Source: Holothuria scabra (lineage: Eukaryota; Echinodermata; Holothuroidea; Aspidochirotida; Holothuriidae). Taken from it: a stretch of 64,000 nucleotides of DNA. Shown in pieces: positions 47,392 to 57,970 of this stretch (position 1 is its first letter; every line of letters begins with the position of its first letter). The notes under the pieces are model-generated. The model was not told where the DNA came from and ran no database searches. It saw only the letters and a program-made list of their open reading frames with translations. Position numbers and translations under genes: made by a program. The DNA is taken from positions 11,099,450-11,163,449 of the forward strand of contig CM074187.1 of NCBI GenBank assembly GCA_037179385.1, written 5' to 3'.

Positions 47392-47476
47392 CGATCAGAA
47401 GGAAGGTGGCAATTCTACATCAAACAATTCAAAAGAACAGCTGTACCAAGGAATGCTTGCACAATTACTTTTGCAG
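47392..47476 (+). CDS. Candidate exon D
   Basis: Begins after TTCTAAAAAATGAAAG. The first base joins exon C's leftover AG to make Ser, then DQKEGGNSTSNNSKEQLYQG and MLAQLLLQ, ending in phase 0 at CAG|GTACAG. The acceptor is mediocre. The hydrophilic, Ser/Asn-rich then helical peptide shows no family match I know. Confidence 0.33.
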
Positions 47477-47782
47477 GTACAGTATAAGCTCACATCAACC
47501 CTTTTAGCTACAGGAAAAGTGACAGAACAAAATTGTTTTAATGTAAGGCTTGGTTAAGACCTAACATGATAAATACCAGGATCAGTACAAACCACTTGAC
47601 CTCCAGAGTTGTACGAAAAGTTTGTCAGGGACCTACTGCTGGTAATGTAAGTACTAAAGGATTACATATGTATCAAAGTAGAAGGTTATGAAGAAAAAGT
47701 AGATCTGGTTAAGCCCATGTTAAGGAAAATATTAACTTTGTGTTTCATGCTTCATCATGCTTGCTTTAACATACAGAAAAAT

Positions 47783-48030
47783 CTGATCAGCACTTGTGTT
47801 TTGGGGTCTTAGGCAGCCATTAGTGGGTCCATCAGCCTTGAATCATCTTCACCTATTGTCTTCATGAATGAAAAACCCTCATATTCAGTGAAATTGAGGG
47901 AACCATGATACAATTTAGTGCACAACCACCCATGTACCGGTAAGCAAGGAAATTGAGAGACTAAAGGGAATGAACCTCAATTATGTTAGACTAAAATCAG
48001 ACCATCACTTGACCATCCTGCTTTGTTTAT
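47783..48030 (-). mobile_element. MITE family C, reverse copy
   Basis: GGCAGCCATTAGTGGGTCCA, CCTCATATTCAGTGAAATTG, GGTAAGCAAGGAAATTGAGA and AAAATCAGACCATCACTTGA are the inverse of 13570-13838. The terminal TATAGAC motifs are eroded. Confidence 0.7.
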
Positions 48031-48950
48031 ACCACATATAGCACTTCTCCTTTTTCTTTGAAATCTTCATTTCATAATGTAAAAAACATTGACCAGTGTG
48101 ACCGCAGACTGGATATTTGAGAATGTGCCATTCGAAGCTATGAAGCTGACAAAGGAGGGAGTTCAATGTTTGAAACTTAGCTGGATCAAAGTCAGGATGG
48201 TTTTTATCTTGGAGCAATTCACAGTTTTCCATCTAAAAGGGTATTTCTCTCTTTCAAATGAAACAATTTTGATCTAAATTGTTGAGTTGGTACACTCAAT
48301 GTAGGTCAACTGAAGTAAAGTTGTAATTTACAAAACTCAAACTGCAATCACCTAGCATCATAAAGCAACTACTGTTTGCAACCTGAATATAAAAGTATGT
48401 ACATCAACTTTCTCTTGTAATAACCATCATGTTAGTGCCCATTATGGTTATGCTGGGTATGTTAAGAGGAATTGGCTTCTATTATTCAAATGAAGACAAA
48501 AATGACAAGTATTTGATAATTTTTGTTAAGGGATGATTGGGAAGAGGTAAACTTTGGTAAAGCATATTTGCAATGATGTGTTTCTTTCAACATGGTTTCA
48601 ATAATTTCCACTTTTAAAATGAGCAAAATTGAAAGTGAAATATTCTTGTGTTTATGTTGAAGGTTACTGTAAAAGCAAAGGAGAGGTGTTGATCAAATCA
48701 ATATGGCCCAATCAATGCAAACTTTTATCAGATACTCAGCATTAGAATATAGGGATCCTACATTTTAATTATTACAAAAGCTGATCAAAAATGACATAAA
48801 AAATGAAAATTGACAGAGTTAAGGCCAAATGGACTCCAACTGGCATAAATTGGTCACTCAGGTCACCTCTGGGAAAATTAAAAGCATGAATTAAAGCCAA
48901 AACTTGGAAACTATAACTATAGAACAACCAATCTGAAGCTACTGTATCAC
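48031..48950. other. Unannotated, intron-like
   Basis: A minus-strand frame at 48005-48232 looks protein-like (DFDPAKFQTLNSLLCQLHSF) but overlaps the end of a MITE copy and has no supporting neighbours. No other feature. Confidence 0.35.
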
Positions 48951-48956
48951 ATGAGT

Positions 48957-49204
48957 CATTCTCAGATTAGTCCTCAGATTCATCCTCATTTTCAAGCCAT
49001 CACAAGATTCATGCTAGGATTTGTCCTGAAGTATTGCATCCCAGCTGTGCTGGATGAATCCAATGATGAATCTGATGATGAATCGACTGATAAATCCAAG
49101 GATGAACCTGAAGATTCATCCAAAGGTGAATGCAAAGGTGAGTCCCATGATGGATCTGATGATTAATCCCAAGATGAATCCAAGGATGAATCCAAAGATG
49201 AATC
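48957..49204. repeat. 12-bp minisatellite (GATGAATCCAAG) with an inverted arm
   Basis: 49051-49204 consists of variants of GATGAATCC plus three bases. On the left (48957-48990) the inverse, CAGATTCATCCTCATTTT and CAGATTAGTCC, appears. The plus-strand reading (DESNDESDDES) is simply the repeat translated and stops within the array. Confidence 0.8.
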
Positions 49205-49440
49205 CTGTCATAGCTTCAATTTGATGGGAAACCAGTACACTACTGAGGATTAAACTACACAACACCATACAAGAGATGAGGCTAGAAGTCATCAAGGCAA
49301 TTATGACCTTTAGTGTTCATAGTTAGTGATTGGTGAAACCAATTAGTCAAAACAGGGAGCTGTCAATTTACAGTAGCAGTAGCATAGGGCACTGGTTGGT
49401 ATTCATGAATAAACAGCTAACCTACCATTCACTAATAACC
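49205..49440. other. Short unannotated spacer
   Basis: Nothing was recognised between the minisatellite and the HINE-like element. Confidence 0.4.
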
Positions 49441-49442
49441 AC

Positions 49443-50226
49443 AAAGCCAAAAGGCTAAGTGATTTCTTGCCACTGAAATTTAAGCCTATCTTTTTTTTCT
49501 AAATTGACAGTGCTTCAAAATGTTTTTCAATTTGACAGTGCTCCATAAAGTACCCACAAAGTATACATGCAAGGAATCAAAGCTTTCTACAATAACTAGG
49601 GTTCTGCTCATGGTGTCACATCCATATACTATGAGTGAAATTTTGCAGTATCTAAGACTCCAACCATGGGAAATTAACCATTTGCCCTCTCATGACCCCA
49701 AAAGACCTTTGCCCGCCAGGAAAATCCATAGGGATCATCTACTCAACTGTCCAACCTACACACCAAATATGAGCATAGTCAAATGTACAGTTCTTAAAAT
49801 ATCGTGTGTACAACGGTTTGACCCTTTGACCTCTCGTGACCCCAAATGACCTTTAACCTCCACCAAAAACAATAGGGATTATCTACTCAATATGGCCAAC
49901 CCACACACCCAAATATGAAATTAGTCACACTTACCATTCTTGAGATACCGTGTTTACAAGCGATTTCTAAGGAATTTACCATTTGACCTCTCGTGACCCC
50001 AAATGACCTTTGACCTCCACAAAAATCTACTCAATATGAACAACCCACACACTAAATATGAGTATAGCAACATGTACCGTTCTTGAGTTATCGAGTTTAC
50101 AAGGTTTAGACCTTTTGACCTCTCCATCATCTACTCAATATGGCCAACCCAAACACCAAATATGAGATTAGTCACACACTTACCCTTCTGGAGATATTGT
50201 GTTTACAAGCCAAAGCATCAAATACA

Positions 50227-50273
<47 letters not shown>

Positions 50274-50321
50274 ACAACATCACCGTCGCATAGATTCCTT
50301 GCCTGCCTTCGGCAAGGAATC
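49443..50321 (+). mobile_element. Helentron/HINE-like element, copy 1
   Basis: The 5' block (AAAGCCAAAAGGCTAAGTGA, TTCTTGCCACTGAAAT, CCATAAAGT.CCCACAAAG) is shared with 56447. It is followed by about three tandem ~150-bp units with CGTGACCCCAAATGACCTTT cores, a CA microsatellite (50222-50277), then CATCACCGTCGCATA and a perfect 11-bp-stem hairpin at 50293-50321 (GATTCCTTGCC / GGCAAGGAATC, loop TGCCTTC). 5' block, central tandem repeat, microsatellite and 3' hairpin are the architecture of non-autonomous Helentrons. No coding sequence. Any open frame inside is repeat-derived. Confidence 0.72.
50222..50277. repeat. CA microsatellite
   Basis: About 26 CA units with a few TA interruptions, inside the HINE-like element. 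Confidence 0.9.
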
Positions 50322-50967
50322 AAAAACAAATGAGGAAGACGTTATTTCCATACTAAATCTATACCTACTGTAAGTGTTTTAGATTGGTAGTCATGACACA
50401 GAGATGTATGCAGAACTTTCTCTCCTATCAATTAATATCCCCCCTGTGGGCTTGGGGTTGTTGAGAATGTTCCCCACCTATCATGAGAGGAGACTGGAGG
50501 GAAAGTTTTGCACCCTGTTGAAACTGTATTTGAAACCCAACTAAAACATAAACGATACTTGAAACCATATTTAACTTACACCTTTTTATTAAATTAACAC
50601 ACATTCATGTTGGTGTTTAATTAACTATGTAACTAGTACTGTAACTTTATCAATCAGAAGTCTCTTCCAACAATTTCAGATATATTCCAATGAGCTTGAA
50701 AAGAGTACTTCAGAATTCACATTGTTCTAAACTTCCATTCCACAAAATCACATATCATGTGTTATGTTGTTAACCTATGACAACTTGAAGATCAGATACC
50801 ACACTCACTATACTGTTTGTAAGAGATTTATGGCAATATACCAAACACCAGTCCAGTCACTATGTACAGTACTTAACAGTTTGCTTGTTCCTCAAAATGA
50901 TAAGTTTCATATTTTTAAATTCATGATAAGATTATACCCAATTTCATATGCAATACATTTTATCCTA
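50322..50967. other. Unannotated, intron-like
   Basis: No recognised feature. A 103-codon frame (50764-51075) runs into the MITE and is not a gene. Confidence 0.4.
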
Positions 50968-51234
50968 TTAAAGGGCAGGAGCAGTCATCCCAAATTGAAG
51001 AAGTGTAGTAGACTGTCCAGTTTCATGATTGGCTGTTGGAAGTCACGTGACAATGTTTTTTCTCCTCAAATGTGAAATTTACCACAAATAACTGCTTCTT
51101 TTACCTTGAATATGTAAATGTAATAGTAAGTCATAAAATGTACTGAAAGATACTTTGAAGAGAAATAAGATGAAAATTGTGTTATTTAGCTTTTTCTTCA
51201 AAATAAGTTTGGGGGGACTGCTCTTTACCTTTAA
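50968..51234 (+). mobile_element. MITE family A, forward copy
   Basis: TTAAAGGGCAGGAGCAGTCA on the left and GGACTGCTCTTTACCTTTAA on the right. The interior is near the family consensus (GAAGAAGTGTAGTAGACTGT, TTTCATGATTGGCTGTTGG, GATACTTTGAAGAGAAATAA). TTAA at both ends. Confidence 0.87.
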
Positions 51235-51503
51235 ACATGCTAATATATCCACCAACATCAATCACTTTTTTATTTCTACTAGTATCCAGCATGTGTGTGT
51301 GTCATACTCAGTATATGACTGTATTGATCTCTTTGGACAAAGTGAAAATAAATAAACAAAAGCTACATAAATTTGTTTTTTATTGTCTTTTTGTTTCTCT
51401 CCTTCACTTACTAGTATCCATAAAATACAATATTCAGGGTTTTTCCTCTTTGCACAGGGAATACGCATAATTAATACGTGAACGCTCTAATAAGTGAGAG
51501 ATT

Positions 51504-51814
51504 TTAAAGGCCCAGTTCTCTCACCCCAATCAGTACCAATTCTCCTAACCTTCTAACTTAAGCCCCTCCCACAATTGTCTGAAATTCATTCTCATCCAGA
51601 TAGTTTTACATTCTCAGTTCATTGCTTCAAAGTGAGTATGGAAAAACTCAATGTATATAATCAAAACACTCTCAGTACAGTTCATGCTGCGTAATATAAG
51701 CTTTGGTACTCTGCATGGTTTGAATTGGCTGTCAATCAAAAAGCTGAGCCAATTGAGAATTTCAGTACACCCGTACCAAAATTGCAGTTTGGGGTGAGAG
51801 GACTGGCCCTTTAA
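51504..51814 (+). mobile_element. MITE family B, best-preserved copy
   Basis: Left TTAAAGGCCCAGTTCTCTCA, then CCCCAA. The right end is the inverse, TTGGGGTGAGAGGACTGGCC then CTTTAA, giving about 26 bp of terminal inverted repeat with few mismatches. TTAA at each end, 311 bp, non-coding. It probably belongs to the same TTAAAGG-ended superfamily as family A. Confidence 0.88.
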
Positions 51815-52261
51815 GGCTTAGTTTGGAACCAATTGGTTTAAGCTGGGCTACATTTTTTCCAGATGGGGCTTGCTTGGTTGTTGTTCCTTGAAACTTGAAA
51901 TCTCCTCCTACGATGTTAACATGGTACTGTTAAGCAGGCAGCCCCTGCTGTTAGTATCACATATACATAAACTCAACCCTACATCCCCACAGGCTTATGT
52001 TACATTCAAACTACTGTAGTACTTCTACAATTTGTTGATAATGATTTCAGTGGAGTAAACAGGTTTTATGTAATAATTGGTATTGGCTTACCATTTTTCT
52101 AGGGACATTTTCAGCTGCTATGAGATGAATTGAGGCCCAACTCTTCCTCCCCTTATCGTGTGAAACTGAATTTTGCCCTTGAATTGATGATGCAAGTTCC
52201 CAGCTCTTGTATTCCCCCTTCCCCTTCCCTCTACCCTTCCCCAGCCTCTGATCAAGTGTGA

Positions 52262-52505
52262 GAACTAGTTGGTAGAGCATTCAACTCTCATTTGAAAGGT
52301 CCAGTGTTTGATTCTCAGGCCAGGGCATACCAAAGACTTTATAAATGGAATCTACTGGCATTGTGCATGATATCTTGCATTAGCAGTGGATTAGGAATAA
52401 CAATATGGTGCCCACCAAATTGAGAAAAGGTCTTGGGGAATTGAACCAGAATGTTATAAATTGAGGCCTTAAACCCTATCTAACCAATGCTAACTCTCTC
52501 CCACC
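52262..52505 (+). mobile_element. tRNA-derived SINE, copy 3
   Basis: A-box-like ACTAGTTGGTAGAGC, weak B-box-like GTGTTTGATTC, then GGGCATACCAAAGACTTTAT, GGCATTGTGCATGATATC and, near the end, GAGGCCTTAAACCCTATCTA. Same order as copies 1, 2 and 4; the head is the most diverged. Confidence 0.7.
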
Positions 52506-53555
52506 CACTTTATAAATGAGAATAATGCACTGTACTGCAGCTGTTACACAGACTATTAGTGGTTTAATTTTGGTAACAAAAGAAAAGAGTTAAAGGGCCT
52601 ATGCCCACACTCAACAATGACAGTCTTCTTCCAGACAACCAAGACATGCAAGAATTGTTATGATGTTAATTAATGTATGTAAGGCACAAAATAAGACTTT
52701 CATTCAATTGGTTAAACCAATTTGGTCATCTGGGAACAATAGAAATCTTCCCAATAGGTCCTCCAGGAGTTGATGGATGTTAGAACACAGCATCAATCAT
52801 ACAGACAAAATATTACACAAAAAATGTAGAAAATGAACTATTAGTGTTAATGCTATATGCTGATGTATATTTTAAGGAAGGAAAATCAAAATAAGATGCA
52901 AATAAAGAAAGAATGGGAGACAGAGGGACCTTAAGCATGCAGTTTTCTCATTTGTCCACATTAAAGGAAAAATGTCCTTGGCATAGTGTCTGTCAAACAA
53001 ATTACCCACTGATACCAGCAACAAATTTGTTATTTTGGACTTCTTTCTCACAGAGGTGAACTTTTGTAAGCAGGATCCTATGGCAAATAGGCAATCGATA
53101 TTTACAGTAGAACCCTGCTGAACTCAGAAGTGGTATTGTACGTTAATAACCAAGAATTTTGAAGAAATCTGTTGAGCAAAACACATTTCAAGAGATACCT
53201 AAGTGCAGTTGACAGTAAATGGAATTCTTGTTTTAAGTCAAACAGATGAGGTAAGTAGAAGAAAACAAATTATGGCAATATTAAAATACAGGCTTTGTAC
53301 AGATTTAAAATGATGAAATATTATGACTTTTCCAGGATTTAAAGGACCTGAAATATTTCCAGGACCTTTAAAAACAGTCACATCTTGAACAATTCCATAC
53401 TTATTCCATAAAACAATGTACCTTAATATTGGGAAAATTAAACCACTAGTCCCCTTTTTAAAAGTTTGTGGATGAAACATATTACTGAGTTACTTTCCTG
53501 GCAAGTTACACTGCTGATTTGTTCAGTTTACCCAGTACTATTTTTGTTACCCCAG
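52506..53555. other. Unannotated, intron-like
   Basis: No recognised repeat or gene. TTCTTTCTCACAG at about 53042-53054 is a strong acceptor-like string but is followed by no supported exon. Confidence 0.4.
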
Positions 53556-53650
53556 ACTGTCCCCAGGCTGTCTGGTGGAAGAATTTGTCAAACCCTCGCT
53601 TCAAAACCAGTTGCAGGCCATCAGAACAGTTGTGTGACAGAAACTGAAGG
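53556..53650 (+). CDS. Candidate exon E
   Basis: Acceptor CTATTTTTGTTACCCCAG, then 95 nt open in phase 0 (continuing exon D): TVPRLSGGRICQTLASK, PVAGHQNSCVTETE and GG left over, to a consensus-like donor GG|GTCAGT. All three frames hit a stop before the later GTAGGG, so only this donor and frame fit the next segment. Two cysteines suggest, weakly, an extracellular segment. Function unknown. Confidence 0.35.
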
Positions 53651-53869
53651 GTCAGTTAAACCCAACAGAAGGCACTACAGTGGTTGGAAGGCGGCTTCTT
53701 AGACCCACAACAGGTAGGGTTTATAACACTTGTATAGTACTGCACAGTAAGGCCCTGATGATATGAATACTGCAGTGCCCCTTGGATAAACCTGATACCT
53801 AAAAGACATAAGTAATCACATCTCAGGAATTTCCCTTAAAATCTCTTTAGTGTCTTTCATATTATTTGG

Positions 53870-54046
53870 GGGCAAAAATTTAACATTTTCCAAGTACACC
53901 AAGCAGTTAAGCACTCTTTGTAGGTTTCACAACTTGGTGGGAAGAATATTGTCACATGATTGTCAAGAGTTACTCATGAAATAGGATAGCATACTACACT
54001 ATTAATACAGTACAACTTGAAGTGAATGCAGTTTCCTTTTTAACTA
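53870..54046 (-). mobile_element. MITE family A, reverse, truncated
   Basis: GGTGGGAAGAATATTGTCAC, ATGATTGTCAAGAG, AGGATAGCATACTACACT, AACTTGAAGTGAATGCAGTT and TTAA at the right edge. The left half is missing. It lies between candidate exons E and F. Confidence 0.65.
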
Positions 54047-54361
54047 GCCATAAAGTGTAAAAAGATACATGATGTTATAAAGATATTTCTTTCATGCTTT
54101 TTCAGGAGTAAAATTTTTGCTACAAATATGCAAAACTGTTAAAGATTTTTCCAAATTTTTATTTTATTTTCACATGACAGAAGGTAGAGTAGTTAAATGT
54201 GAAGCAGAAATTTTAGATCAAGGACAATCCAAAAATAAAATTTACAAAAAAAGAGATCCATTATATGAACATGCAATTCAATGAGCTGTTTTTCCTTAAC
54301 ATGCAGCCTTACAGAAAACAGTCTGTGTACTCCCATTCTGCATAACATTGTATTTCTTCAG

Positions 54362-54436
54362 TATAAATGGATTTTGGACATGTGCCAGTGATTGCAACTT
54401 CAAGGAGGGGTGGAAGTACAATGGCAACAACTCCAA
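54362..54436 (+). CDS. Candidate exon F (75 nt)
   Basis: Acceptor TGTATTTCTTCAG and donor CCAA|GTAAGG both match consensus well. The first base completes the codon left by exon E. The frame reads INGFWTCASDCNFKEGWK then YNGNNS, with AA left over. Two tryptophans and two cysteines in 25 residues look like part of a small disulphide-bonded module, which I cannot name. It is one of the better supported single segments here. Confidence 0.42.
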
Positions 54437-54961
54437 GTAAGGTGTTGCAGTTCACCCCTCAGTTAAAGTTCAACTTTAAGACACAGCTGCAATTACCATA
54501 TGATTAGGTTAGAGAGAATCACAGTTTGTTTTTACATTTTTTTTTAAAATTGTACTTCTGCACCACTTTGGTACATTGACTTCAAACTATTAACCCAAAA
54601 ATGATCTGTGATCATTCTAGTAGGTTAAGCATAGTGGAGGCTGTCTAGCCTTGCATCTGTGTGGAACTTTTTTACCCCAAAAGTATTTAGAAATTTCCAT
54701 TTGGCACTAATTATCACAAAATCAACCTTCCCTCTCACAAGAAAGACCTCTTCAGTCTTTGATGTTTTTACACTTTGGTAAAACAATCAGTTCAGAAGGG
54801 AATATGAGGTGCTGGAACAAAAGGTCACTAATCTCTGTCAATTTCTGATTGCCCTTGTAAGGCAGCAAGGACAATTACAAAATGTATAGGATACAAGGAT
54901 TTAAAACCATTTTGCAGAGAGAAAGTCAAATTTACCACATTTGTTTCATCTTTTTTCATAG

Positions 54962-55010
54962 ATCAAAATACCCTCTACCAACTGAAAAAATACAGTGCTT
55001 CTTGCCATAG
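54962..55010 (+). CDS. Candidate terminal exon G
   Basis: A strong acceptor (TTTGTTTCATCTTTTTTCATAG) precedes a segment whose first base completes exon F's AA to Lys. It continues SKYPLPTEKIQCFLP and stops at TAG (55008-55010). Phase fits only this frame. It would close the C..G gene model. No polyadenylation signal was identified with confidence downstream. Confidence 0.38.
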
Positions 55011-55131
55011 GTGTGCCTTAAATACACGGAGTATAGAGCTCACAGACATTGTAAATATTCCCATTGACTCCACATGGCAGTACTTGCATTCTTACTGGCT
55101 TACTGTTAAGTCCCCCTCCACAGTATGAAAC

Positions 55132-55494
55132 TCAATGCGACGCAAGGCATTGCAACAACATTCTGTAGTTCAGACACATTGCAAAATGTGGAATTCTTTG
55201 CAACTAGTTGCAAGCAGACGCCCGACGTAGTTTAATGCGACCGAACATGTTCGGTCGCCTTTCTGGAATGAAGCCCACTAAGATCAGTTGATCAAAAAGG
55301 AAAGAACACGTTCTTGTCTCTTCAGCATAACAATTAAAGAGTATGTTAAACGTTAGAATTTTGCTTGAATCACTTCATGGACCTACGACTTGTTGCATAA
55401 TGTGGACACTATGCTCTAAAAACTAGTTGGATGTCGGTTCGGCCGCTCACCACGACAAGGCAGTCCCGTTGCAATAAGTTGCAGCGCATATTGA
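55132..55494. mobile_element. Candidate foldback element with GTTGCAAC-type ends
   Basis: The left end is CAATGCGACGCAAGGCATTG then CAAC. The right end inverted is CAATATGCGCTGCAACTTAT then TGCAAC. Internal TTGCAACTAGTTGCAA-type strings recur. At 55237-55258 is a perfect 22-bp palindrome (arm GCGACCGAACA). It is GC-richer than its surroundings and non-coding. Superfamily not determined. Confidence 0.5.
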
Positions 55495-56440
55495 GGAAGG
55501 GCTTTAGTTAGCCAATTATTGCACATCTACACCCATGCACTTTAGCAGTCAGATCACAAACCTGCACCCTTCACCAATGATTTCACTCTCGTCATCCCAA
55601 AATTCAGGCTATGGTTGACACTTGTGGAAAAGGCAAACTGTGCTTTGGGCATCTAGGTCACACTGTTCTTACAGACAACTGGTCCTACTGTTGATCCCAA
55701 AAACTTAGCTACATAATGATGTATAATTCAAGGTAAGTCCTTATGAAAGTTTTTTTGAAAAATAAGTTTCTGACAGACATCAATTGGTAATTGGTGGCCC
55801 AAGAATAATTAAATCACCCAAAATTTCAAAAATTCAAGCATAAATGCAGCTTCTAATACTCAAATGCATGATGCTTTGGGGAGACTAAGCCTTTTGCCAG
55901 CTGGGTTTATTGGGGAGATTGAATGCTTTGATAATGATTGAAACTATTTTCTTTGCTTACTATGTGGATGCATTTTTAAAGCAATATTCCCCTTTAAGTT
56001 TAAGGCAAATGGGTGTCTGCCATCGCACTTGGTTGTACCACTTAACAGCAGGGTTCAAAACAAGTTGGAGCAATACCCTGCGAGACAAATGGGTTTCTGT
56101 CATAGCATTTACTGCAGTTGCAATGTGCCTCTATATGCAATAGGGTAAAAAACAAGTAGGGGCATACCCTGCAAAACAAATGGGTTCCCACCATTGCACT
56201 TAGTGTTTGCCCAATACCAAAGGGTTGTAAACAGATATAGGAATACCATGTAAGACAAATAGGTTTCTGGTATTACACATGGCTGTACCATTATACAATA
56301 GGTTTGTAAACAATGCAGGGTAAACGCTGCAAGACAAATGGGTTTCTGCTATCTGATGCATGACGAATCATCGTCCTGGAGGTGGGGTGTAAGGGGATGG
56401 GCTGCGCTATCCCACTTGAATCTCTCCTATGCAAAAGGAT
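55495..56440. other. Region with repeated 'AAACAAATGGGTT' phrases
   Basis: From about 56000 to 56350, phrases such as CCCTGC(G/A)A(G/A)ACAAATGGGTT and TTCTG..AT.GCA recur every ~85 bp (56077, 56166, 56250, 56329). This is a degenerate tandem repeat immediately upstream of the HINE-like element. No gene. Confidence 0.5.
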
Positions 56441-56899
56441 TGTAACCAGAAAGCCAAAAGGCTTAGTGATTCCTTGCTGCTGAAATGTAAGGCCTTTTTT
56501 CACATTGACATTTCTTTGCAATGTTTTTCAATTAACAGGGCTCCATAATGTGCCCACAAAGAACACATGCAAGGCATCCAATCTTCCTACATTGAGATCC
56601 CCCTTGCCCGTCGTGAACCCAAATGAAATTTGACCTCCACCAAAAACTTCTGGGACCATGCATTCACTATGTGCCATCTACATGACAAGTTACAGGACCC
56701 TACAAGTGACCTTTCTTGAAAGACTGTGCAGGAAAGCTTGTCAGGCTTTGAACATGCTGACTCCAAATGAACTTTGACCTTTGGGAAAATCAATAGGGAT
56801 CATCTACTAAATATGACCAATCCACACACTAAATGTGAGCACAGTCACATGTACCATTCTTGAGATACCGTGTTTACGAAGTTTTGACCTTTTGACATC

Positions 56900-57820
56900 T
56901 CATGACCCCAAATGACCTTTGACCTCCACCAAAAACAACAGGGATCATCTACTCAATATGACCAACCCACACACCATATATGAGCATAGTCACATGAACC
57001 GTTCTTGAGATATCATGTTTACGAAGTTTTGACCTTTTGACCTCTGGTGACCCCAAATGACCTTTGATCTAAACGAAAATCGATAGGGATCATCTACTCA
57101 CAATGGCCAATGCACACACCAAATATGACATTAGTCACACTTACCCTTCTTGAGATACCGTGTTTACAAGCAATTTCTAAGGAATTTACCTATTGACCTC
57201 TCGCGACCCCAAATGACCTTTGACCTCCACGAAAATCGACACGGATCATCTACTCAATATGACCAACCCACACACCAAATATGAGCATAGTCACATGTAC
57301 CCTTCTCGAGTTATCGTGTTTACGAAGTTTTGACCTTTGACCTCTGGTGACCCCAAATGACCTTTGATCACCAAGAACAATAGGGATCATCTACTCAATA
57401 TGGCAAATGCACACACCGAATGTGGTTAGTCACACTCACCCTTCTTGAGATACCGTGTTTACAAGCAATTTCTAAGGAATTTACCTATTGACCTCTCGTG
57501 ACCCCAAATGACCTTTGACCTCCACGAAAATCGATAGGGATCATCTACTAAATATGACCAATCCACACACTAAATGTGAGCACAGTCACATGTACCGTTC
57601 TTGAGATACCGTGTTTACGAAGTTTTGACCTTTTGACCTCTCATGACCCCAAATGACCTTTGATCTAAACGAAAATCAATAGAGATCATCTACTCACAAT
57701 GGCCAATGCACACACCAAATATGACATTAGTCACACTTACTCTTCTTGAGATACCATGTTTACAAGCAATTTCTAAGGAATTTACATCTCATGACCCCAA
57801 ATGACCTTTGACCTCCACCA
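56900..57820. repeat. Tandem array with nuclear-receptor-type direct repeats
   Basis: Within the array TGACCTTTGACCT (the inverse of AGGTCA-A-AGGTCA, a perfect DR1) occurs at 56913, 57214, 57509 and 57802. Variants ending GATCT or GATCA are near 57055, 57357 and 57652. TGACCTTTTGACCT (DR2) occurs in the other unit type, and TGACCTCTCGTGACCC (DR4-like) at 57489. The copy 1 element has a perfect DR1 at 50004. The sequences are seen directly; any binding is inference. Confidence 0.85.
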
Positions 57821-57926
57821 AAAACAATAGGAATCATCTACTCAATATGACCAACCTACACACCAAATACGAGGTTAGTCACACTTACCCTTCTTGAGAT
57901 ATCTTGTTTACAAGCCAAAGCGTCAC

Positions 57927-57970
57927 ATACACACACACACACACGCACACCCTCACACACATACACACGA
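57927..57970. repeat. CA microsatellite
   Basis: ACACACAC runs with GC and TA interruptions inside HINE-like copy 2. Confidence 0.85.

Noticed and set aside
48005..48232. Minus-strand protein-like frame (DFDPAKFQTLNSLLCQLHSF)
   Set aside because: It overlaps the edge of a MITE C copy, has only a weak splice context, and would lie antisense within the candidate gene. Not enough to call.
48951..49166. Acidic DES-repeat frame resembling a disordered protein
   Set aside because: It is the translation of a 12-bp minisatellite and stops within the array.
49520..49849. 109-codon plus-strand frame
   Set aside because: It lies wholly inside the HINE-like tandem repeat and repeats with it.
50764..51075. 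103-codon plus-strand frame
   Set aside because: Its second half is MITE family A sequence in a non-conserved frame.
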